Assembly: GCA_021018815.1 (NCBI GenBank) | Contig: JAITYX010000040.1 | Span: forward strand, 4,766,501-4,830,500 | Direction of reading: 5' to 3' | Source: Talinum fruticosum | Taxonomy: Eukaryota > Streptophyta > Magnoliopsida > Caryophyllales > Talinaceae | DNA: 64,000 nt | Shown here: positions 56,861-64,000 of the stretch, in pieces | Layout: every line of letters begins with the position of its first letter | Position numbering within the stretch: position 1 is the first letter of the stretch | Notes under the pieces: generated by a model | What the model saw: the letters and a program-made list of their open reading frames with translations, nothing else | Databases searched by the model: none | Told to the model about the DNA's origin: nothing | Position numbers and translations under genes: made by a program

Positions 56861-57919
56861 CGGGATATGAACATTGAAGAAAAGGAAATTGTTGATCTCG
56901 TCAGTCAAATTGAGGAGCTTGAGTAGAAGTTATTTTCCCATCCGAGTGCATAAGGTTCGTCTCATTGAAACATTAAGCTACCCATGATTTTTTTGTTTGA
57001 AATATTTGTAAATTGGACTGGCCATGCTTCCCTCCTTATTTTATGATCATCATACTTTGGAGACACAAGATGTGCGACAAGTTAAATGTTTCCAAAGAAA
57101 AGCGGAGGTCAACCATGAAATTCAACGGTTGAAGTGAAAAATGTGTGAGTCTCGGGTACTATAATTTGGTTTTGTTAAATTAGCTAGTCGAATATACTAG
57201 AGCATTATTTTACTCACTTCTTGATTGGGAGACATACAAGTATTCTATTTGCTACCTAATCATGGAGAAGTTGTCATTACTTCTCGTGCGGTGTTTGCAT
57301 CAGTAGTATGCCCCCTCTTTTTCTTGGGGTGGGGGTTGTTGCACCCATACATGTGTATGTGGATATCATCGTGCATATTAAGTAACCTACTCATGGGGAA
57401 ATTGATCAATTATTTACGTTCTGTTTTCCACATACGAAGATCTTTACCATAGATTATTAGATTTTGGAGCTTTTGAAACCGTGGTGCTTGGATTTGTATT
57501 TAAACAGATTATAAGAGTCCGATGAACTTTTTGGGGACGAGTGCCTTTTGTTTTCTGGTTTTTTAAGAGTCGTCTATAGGTCTTGGAATTTTCTTTGTGG
57601 CTTATATTGAATTTGAAAATTCCGGTGTTAAATGTGCATGACTCCTATACGGTTGTGTTTACGGAGGCCTTGTTGCTGACAATATGTTTCTCTGCGGTGC
57701 GTATGATATTAAAACACTTTAGATCCGAGATGGATAAGTCTGTTTCCAAGCTGGAATTTGTGCAGCTTCAAAAATTTTGTGATGAGCTCAAAAATCGTTC
57801 TCGAGTTTTGAAGAAGCTTGGCTATAGTGATGCCGATGGTGTGGTCTTGTTGAAAGGACGGGCTGCCTCATTGATAGACACTAGAGATGAACTTCTTGTT
57901 ACTGAGCTGATGTTCAATG
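56861..57919 (+). pseudogene. Captured MTR4/HEN2-like DExH-box RNA helicase fragment (three exon pieces)
   Basis: MTR4/HEN2 proteins are Ski2-like helicases that feed RNA to the nuclear exosome. Exon A (56861-56954) reads DMNIEEKEIVDLVSQIEELE, a stop, then KLFSHP. Exon B (about 57063-57155) reads DVRQVKCFQRKAEVNHEIQ, RLK, a stop, KM. Exon C (57766-57919) is open: LQKFCDELKNRSRVLKKLG, DADGVVLLKGRAASLIDT, DELLVTELMFNG. It starts after a TTGTGCAG acceptor and ends at a GGTAAAC donor. Order and spacing follow the end of the arch/stalk and the start of the C-terminal (DSHCT) domain of plant MTR4/HEN2, from memory. Introns of about 108 and 610 bases are kept, so capture was at DNA level. Stops in A and B rule out a functional protein. 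Neither the helicase core nor the next exon is present. Confidence 0.85.
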
Positions 57920-58430
57920 GTAAACGAGTTAATATCGACATCTTGTTTGTTTATGTTATGATACTATGTGTTTGTTGAAACAGTGGGAATTTGATAAGAA
58001 GTTGATTACTTTTGCAATTTTGTAAAAGTTCTAATAATTCTCTATTTTTCACGAGATGTGGACTTGTTTGGAGATGTGGACTGCTCATTCAAGTTCCAAC
58101 ACTTCCCTTAGCTTTTATGAGTAGTTGATAAAGATTTATACTTCTAAATCATTTGGAGGACTTCATTTTTTTTTAGTTTTTGGTTAATATTGCTTGTACT
58201 CGGATATCAATTACTATGAGAACTTGTAGTTTCCTTCATTGTTTTTAGATTATGTATTTTAGGATGCTTTTGATATTAGGTTATGTTTTACATTGTGTAT
58301 TTGCGGACCAGTTATATTCAAAGGAATTAATATATATCGGTTCGAGCTTGTTGTTACTATATATTAGTGATCAATAGTTTATTATATTATTTCAAAGATA
58401 ATTGGCAAAATTATATATTTAGGTTATCCA
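57920..58430. other. CACTA 1 interior, right part
   Basis: AT-rich sequence following the donor of the last captured exon, probably part of the next intron, up to the right subterminal repeats. No exon continuing the helicase is seen. Confidence 0.5.
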
Positions 58431-59615
58431 TAATATTATTAACGATGAAAATGTTGATCGTTAAAGAAATAACGATGAACCAAATTGGTTGTTAATGATC
58501 ATGATTTTAATTTTTGTATTTATGATTCTTTTAAATCTACGACGAAAAATTTTGTCGTTAATGATATGTAGTTCATCGTTATTCAATCAACTAATTACGA
58601 CGACATCTTGTTTCATCGTTATTTTAAATAACGACGAAAATTTTAAAGTCATTGTTAAAAGTATTAACGAGGGAAGCACTAACGACGACTTACGACCAAA
58701 ATTTTTTTGGTCGTTAATCACTTTTAACGACGATAAAATGTACTTTTAACGACCAATTTATTCGTTGTTAGATCCCTTTTTGTAGTAGTGGGAAGAGTTC
58801 TACTTTGTAGCCCTCAAGAATGTCAAAAGAGATTTCAAATGCTTGGAGTTGGGGTTCTCCTTGCTGGAATGCTTGAGAGAAAAAGGTTCTCATCGGCAGG
58901 AAGCACGAAGGCGTGCTTCGACTTCAAGCGAGTCATCGAAAAATTTTTCCGTGACTCGGGGAACTCTTTAGCGTACTTTTCAAAGAAGTCGTCGGTGACT
59001 TCAGTGAAAGGAATGGGGTTGCTGTTCACGAAGAGAGAGAAACCTTCAACAGGCGGTGGAGGAGAGAGGTGTTTATTCGGACAGTCACATTCGAACTATG
59101 GAGGTTAGGACACCTTCGAGTGAGTGAGGTGAGTGTAAAACTCGAAACAAGTTCCGGGTAAATGAACTCGCTGAAGCAAAGAATGTTATATGCTCCGGTG
59201 GTTTGAATGTGGGGCAACCACAAAAATTTTGTGGTTGGGAAAAACTTGTCGTCCAACGTGAGATCTTTGGGTGACAACGGGCTTTGAAGGGGTTGAGCCT
59301 TCCGAGTTTTTGGTGTGAGGCTTTTTGGAGGAGGAGGCCTGAAAGTCGGGATGATTACCTCTCTTAGGCATTTTGTGAGAATAAGGAAAGAAAGATGAAA
59401 CTTTTAAGGAGGAAAAGAAAACGAAGGTTCACGAGAACGAAAGAAAAAGAGTAGAAGAAAGAGATTGAGAGCGATCGCACTTACTTGAGATGAGCTTTGC
59501 GTCGTTTGAAAATGTCCAGAGACCACTATAGACGTAGAACGCTTCCGCGAGAAGTTTTACGTACGAGAGACATAGAGAATGGAATGTGAAGTAACGAGAC
59601 GAAGATGAATAGGCG

Positions 59616-59624
59616 CTATATATA
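59616..59624 (-). promoter_or_regulatory. Internal TATA box of C3
   Basis: The minus strand reads TATATATAG, about 250 bases before the MPKRG start codon. It is followed by a CT-rich leader with a GTAAGTG donor-like site near 59484 and a pyrimidine tract ending in AAAAG near 59399. It is homologous to the boxes in C1 and C4. Confidence 0.6.
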
Positions 59625-60006
59625 GAAGGAAAAACGTTCGTTAACTTTCCGTTCGACTCGGCTCGTCCATCGGTCATCTTTGACCGGTGTGATGGTTCTC
59701 TTCTTCGACGGTTAGGATTTAGCGCAGTTTGAAATCCAATGGCTAGCGTTTCATCACGGATCGCGAGAGAGCGGGAGAGAGAAAAATTTGAAAAAATATT
59801 TTGAAATTCTCCACTCATCTAGAGATAATTCCGGAAAATTTGAAGTCCAATTTTTCTCGACGTCCGAGTCCGAGTCCGATAGGTTTCGAGTGACTCATAA
59901 ACTACAAATAACTAACAACTACTAGCTCAGTATCACCGGATCAACCGAACTAAAGGTTATTAACAATTTGAAAACACATAACACAAAATCATGTAATGGA
60001 AAATAG

Positions 60007-62528
60007 TTATGCATTTAACATACCAAGCTCATTCCGAATAAAGCAAAACCGATCTTCACCAAGAGGCTTAGTAAAGATATCGGTTAATTGAAGATTAGTA
60101 GGAATGAACTCAAGTTCAATATCACCTTTCTCGGAGTGGTCTCTTAAGAAATGATATCGGACCTCAATGTGTTTTGTCTTTGAATGCTGAACTCGGATTC
60201 TTCGTGATGCCGATTGCACTCTAATTGTCACACTTGATTGGAACCGATTTGACAAGTAAGTCCAAGATCTCTCAAGTGTTGCTTTATCCATAAAATCCGA
60301 GCGCAACATGCTCCAGCTGCAATATACTCAGCTTCAGTAGTTGATAGAGCCACTGAATTTTGCTTCTTTGAGTGCCAAGATATTAGGGATTGACCCAGAA
60401 ATTGGCGAGCTCCGAAGTACTTTTTCTATCAACTTTGTACCTAGCGTAGTCCGTATCTCGATTATCCAGTGAGAGTCGGTTCTGAGTCTCTTGAGTACCA
60501 GAGACCTAAGCCCTAAGTTCCTGCAAGATATTTGAATATTCTCTTCACCACAGTGAGATGTGATTCTTTTGAATTAGCTTGAAATCTTGCGCATAAACAA
60601 ACACTCGAACATTGTATCTGGCCGGCTTGAAGTAAGATATAGCAAAGATCCAATCATACCTCGATAGAGTTTCTGATCTATTGCTTTACCTTTCTCATCC
60701 GAGTCAAGCTTTATACTCGCTGCTCATGGGTGTAGATGCGTGCTTTGCATCTTGAAGTTTGTATTTCTTCAGCAGTTACTTGGTATACTCTGATTGATGG
60801 ACATAAATTCCATCTTTGTCTTGTTTGATTTGTAAACCAAGGAAGAAATTGAGTTCTCCCATCATACTCATTTGAAATTCCCGACTCATCAACTTAGAAA
60901 ATTCTCGGCACGAGATATTTATTAGTAGCTCCAAAGATAATATCATCAACATAGATTTGAACAATAAGGAAATCTTTCCATTTGGTTTTTATAAAGAGTG
61001 TCTTGTCAATCTAACCTCTTTTAAAATCATTTTGAACCAAGAAATTGCTCAGTCTTTCATACCAAGCTCGGGAGCTTGTTTAAGACCATAGAGAGCCTTT
61101 TGAAGTTTGAAAACAGGATCTGGAAATTCTGAGTTTTCAAAACCAGGAAGGCTGCTTGACATAAACTTCCTCTTCAATAAAACCATTGAGAAATGCACAC
61201 TTAACATCCATTTGATATAATTTAATATGCATGCTGGATGCAAATGCCAACAGAATTCTAATAGCTGCAATTCAGGCAACAGGTGCAAAGGTTTTCCCAC
61301 AATCAATTCCTTCTTCTTGATTGTGACCTTGAGCCACAAGTTTAGCCTTGTTTTTGACTACCACCCCTCCTTCATCCAGTTTGTTCTTGAAAACCCATTT
61401 GGTTCCTATGACTGGGTGGTCGGAAGGTCGTTTGGTCGAGTCCAAACTTGGTTTCTTTAGAATTGATTGAGTTCCTCTTGCATGGCCTCTACCCATTCAG
61501 GTTCATTTAGGGCCTCTAATGCATTTCTGGGTTCGAGTTAATGAAATGAATGCAGTAAATGCACATAGATTTTAAAGAGAGGAACGAGTTCTTACCCCAC
61601 TGTTGATATTTGATATTATGTTTTCTAGTGGGTGACTAGAAGTAAACTTGAATGCTCTACCTATTCTTTGATTCACAAGATTTGTGGGCTGAACTACCTG
61701 ATCTTTAGAAGCTTGTTCTGAGTGAGCTTCTTCATTAACTTGTTCATTCCGAGCGGGCTCTTGAGTTGTCTCAATCTAAGTCACTTCGTTCCGAGTGACT
61801 TCATTCTCAGCCGGTTGAGCTTGAGTCTTTGTAGACTTAGTTTCATCATCTTCTCTGCTGAGTTTCAGATCCGAGTATGAAGACTCATTTGGTTTTTCCT
61901 GTTCAAGCTCATCAAATACAACGTGGATGCTTTCTTCCACTTTATTAGTTCTCTTATTGAAAATGCGATAAGCTTTGCTTGTAAGAACAATAACCCAGAA
62001 AAATACCTTCGTCCGACCGAGCATCAAACTTGGTCGGTGTTCCTTACCATTATTGTGAACAAAACACTTACATCCAAATGGTCTGAAGTCGGAAATATTT
62101 GGTTTCTTCACTTTGTAGAGCTCATAAGGTGTTTTCTTCAATATGGGTCCGACGAGGCATCTATTCAAGGTATAGTTAGGCTGTGTTGATCGCCTCAGCT
62201 CAGAAATAGTAAGGTAAGTTGTGCTCAATCATCATCGTCCTTGCTATTTCTTCAAGAGTTCTATTCTTTCTCTCCACTACTCCATTTTGTTGAGGGGTTC
62301 TTGGTGCTAAGAAGTTGTGAGAGATGCCATTTTTGTCACAAAACTCCGAGAATTCCGAGTAGTCGAACTCCCTTCCATGGTCGGTTCGAATTCTCTGGAT
62401 CCGAGTCCGAGACTCAACTTGGATTTTTCTGCAGAGCTTGCTTGAACTCCTTGAATGCTTCATTTTTGTGTTTAAGAAAACACACCCAGGTAATTCGTGA
62501 ATAATCATCAATAATAACAAATATATAT
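60007..62528 (-). pseudogene. C3 pol: integrase (partial), RT, RNase H
   Basis: Integrase from the break at 62528: LNTKMKHSRSSSKLCRK, then GISHNFLAPRTPQQNGVVER (near 62300), MIEHNLPYY, KPNISDFRPFGCKCFVHNN (62090). RT: HPVIGTKWVFKNKLDEGG (61420), NGFIEE, KALYGLKQAPELGM (61090), MSMMGELNFFLGLQIKQDKD (60865). RNase H: FSVCLCARFQA-type, then HSKTKHIEVRYHFLRDHSEK (about 60150), ending LGMLNA at 60007. The RNase H stretches deleted in C1 are present. Frame breaks near 60716 and 60193 are CAG-to-CGAG type. The protease and gag lie beyond the nested LTR. Confidence 0.88.
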
Positions 62529-64000
62529 TGAAGACTCGGACACCGCTCAACGCATTTCGAGTTACATTACATGAATCAGGAATAACCATCTCGTATTTAT
62601 AGAGTTTTGATTCCAAGGCATTCTCTCGTGTTTTAGAAACTTTTCTGAATGAAATGGTATCCTCTCTACGTACTACAGCTTGCACTTCATGTGTTTATTG
62701 CGTTTCTTTAAGTGACTCGAAAACCGATTCTTTGTTCCGAGTCAAGCATCACTGCAGTTTATCGCAGATTGAGTGGACTAGTGTTTCACCTTCTCTCACT
62801 CAGAATCGGCTTCGATTATAAGCTTTATTTCATTAGAGTCAGTACCTTTAGTCTGTTTCATACTTAGTCTATATCAAGTTATCTCACTCGATATTCTTTA
62901 CTTATCTTGATCTATCGCTTAGACTAAGTCGGATGGAATTTTGAGTTATATAGTTATAAGACTCGGAAAATTCCACTTCTCTTCGAGTCGTATAATTAGT
63001 TGATTAATTATCATAATTATTTTATTATTTGTGTCTAATCTTGGACCAAAGTATTTCATACTTTGAGAACCAAAATTGCTTTACTTTTGTAGGTTATTCA
63101 AACGAGGATACACTTTTCAAATCACAAAAGTAACCGGCTTCAAAACATCAAATCACCAGCAGACATGGCTTTTCACCTTCTCTCGCTCCCGTCCCGGAAG
63201 ATAGTGTCGAGCTGTCTGTTTCCAAATCTAGAAAACCGAGACACCAAGCTTAACGGTGGTTTTTACCTTATCTCTCAAGACACCGCTAGTAGTTTTGGGA
63301 CTTCTAAGAGAGTTAAACCATTGTCCAATGTTCACATTACAACGGATACTTTCCGAGTGACTCAGAAAGCTTCTATCAATAGTCACATAAGACTCTCGGT
63401 CAGCAGATGAAGATAACGGCTACTCTGCTCGGTCATCTATAAATAGAAGCCACTTCACAAGACTTGAAGATTGCCGAACTTATTGTTAATATACGTACTT
63501 GTGCAAAGTCTTTGTATTCATTCTCAATCTTCTACTTACAACTCCTATTCTGTAATTCATTACCTTCCGAGTTGTAAGGTCTTGTACTCGATTACAAACT
63601 CTTTCTTACTTTCTTTGTAAGGTCCCTTGACTAAGCTGTAAGGTTGAACTCAGCTTAAGTTGTCCCTAGCTGTAAGGGTTATCTCAGCTAGGAAGTACTA
63701 GATCGAGATAAGGGAATTTCGAGTCTAGGAAAACTTGTAAAGAGTTGTGTAAGGGAGCAACTCGGGTTCGATCGGTTCACGGTATTTTGTGGACTAAAAA
63801 TAGTGGATTTGACTTCGTGTCCGGATTGACACGAACCGTGGTTTTCTGCCCCAGGAGGGTTTCCATGTAATCTCTAAGTGTTTACTTTCCGAGTTCATTC
63901 TAGACTCGGATCTGTCTTAAAGCATTTGCTTTTCTTGCCATTTCTATCTATTCGAGTCTTTCCGAGTCTCTACTTTTCCGACTCTCTTTTGACTCGAACC
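62529..64000 (+). repeat. SIRE-type LTR nested in C3 integrase (runs off the window)
   Basis: It begins TGAAGACTCGGACACC at 62529 inside the C3 integrase, with TATAT (62524-62528) as the left half of the probable 5-bp target duplication. It has TATAAATAG at 63438-63446. C1 shows the uninterrupted target near 4129 (AACAAGTATATATGATTT). About 100 bases of a 1.55 kb LTR are missing at the window edge, so solo LTR and full element cannot be told apart. Confidence 0.88.

Larger units (their letters stand above)
51741..58790 (+). mobile_element. CACTA (En/Spm-type) transposon 1 carrying host gene pieces
   Basis: The ends are CACTACTAGAAAAAGG at 51741 and CCTTTTTGTAGTAGTG ending at 58790 (reverse complement CACTACTACAAAAAGG). 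The target duplication is GGA on both sides (51738-51740 and 58791-58793). C1 keeps the undisturbed site (GCGGAAGAGG at 448-457) with a single GGA. Subterminal regions (51760-51930 and 58430-58770) carry many AACGAC / GTCGTT units. No TNPD or TNPA motif is visible in the 7050-bp interior. Instead there are MTR4/HEN2-type exons (56861-57919), a foldback MITE (54788-54997), and long intron-like AT-rich DNA. It is therefore a non-autonomous, gene-carrying (Pack-type) CACTA. Confidence 0.93.
50521..59371 (-). pseudogene. Downstream (env-position) ORF of C3, split by a CACTA transposon
   Basis: The start is ATG at 59371 (MPKRGNHPDF), then SSSKKPHTKN, DDKFFPTTKFLWLPHI (59250-59205), and NSNPIPFTEVTDDFFEKYAK (59029-58970). 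CACTA element 1 occupies 51741-58790. The ORF resumes with MAAVPAQLQTKKNTPLPFGA (51720), KELHGYGYQETQPGV, a long Pro/Ser part, and an acidic, Ala-rich tail (EEEEAADKEEAAAEEAAAE) to the stop at 50521. Without the insertion it would be about 600 codons, on the pol strand, with its own TATA box upstream. The final residues are hydrophobic (FFFFPRDFYFFLL), but no clear signal peptide is seen. The role is unknown. I infer a nuclear or structural accessory protein more readily than an envelope. Confidence 0.6.
48675..62528 (-). mobile_element. SIRE-type Copia retrotransposon, copy C3 (5' end replaced)
   Basis: On the minus strand: integrase (broken at 62528 by a nested LTR), RT, RNase H ending at 60007, spacer with TATA box, downstream ORF (59371 to 50521, split by CACTA element 1), polypurine tract, and 3' LTR (50254-48675). 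Excluding the CACTA element, the visible part is about 6.8 kb. It provides the full-length view of the downstream ORF that C1 shows only in part. Confidence 0.9.

Overview
The window is repeat-rich intergenic DNA of a flowering plant nuclear genome, probably a eudicot. This rests on plant-specific retroelement lineages (SIRE-type Copia, Tekay/Del chromovirus Gypsy, TAT-like Gypsy), two CACTA DNA transposons, a hAT-type MITE, and introns kept inside a captured gene fragment. I found no intact host gene, no rRNA and no tRNA gene. The only host-derived coding sequence recognised is a broken piece of an MTR4/HEN2-type RNA helicase gene carried inside a CACTA element. The species cannot be named from the sequence.

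Layout. 1-7807: minus-strand SIRE-type Copia element (C1), inserted into the 5' LTR of a plus-strand relative (C2; LTR remnant to 9025, gag to 9765). 9770-11140: Gypsy-type LTR rich in GCACGGCCGTGC palindromes. 11141-17090: plus-strand SIRE copy C4 (LTR end, PBS, gag, pol, downstream promoter). 17091-17939: inverted SIRE LTR fragment. 17940-19439: Tekay-type LTR holding a hAT-like MITE (18602-19189). 19440-21563: fragment of a minus-strand TAT-like element. 21564-27775: minus-strand Tekay element with LTR and pol. 27776-31140: microsatellites, tandem repeats and a probable plus-strand LTR. 31160-45391: minus-strand TAT-like element with a gag remnant and no visible pol, split by a 5.4 kb CACTA element (33507-38937) and a solo SIRE LTR (42708-44260). 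45392-48672: plus-strand Tekay-like LTR and PBS. 48675-62528: minus-strand SIRE copy C3, whose downstream ORF is split by a 7.05 kb CACTA element (51741-58790). 62529-64000: plus-strand SIRE LTR nested in the C3 integrase.

How it works together. The SIRE-type family dominates. Its copies share gag-pol, an ORF downstream of pol on the same strand, and between them a TATA box with a pyrimidine-rich leader, so the family appears to carry a second transcription unit. The CACTA insertion in that ORF can be placed to the base, because C1 preserves the empty site and the 3-bp duplication GGA is visible. The same element carries three colinear exon pieces, with introns, of an MTR4/HEN2-like helicase.

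Caution. Several breaks between copies sit at CAG/CTG trinucleotides (read as CGAG, CGG or CG). All four PBS sites, in two superfamilies, read TGGTATCGAGCC instead of TGGTATCAGAGCC. Some frameshifts may therefore be sequencing artefacts rather than decay. All CDS-like retroelement entries are given as pseudogenes as they stand.
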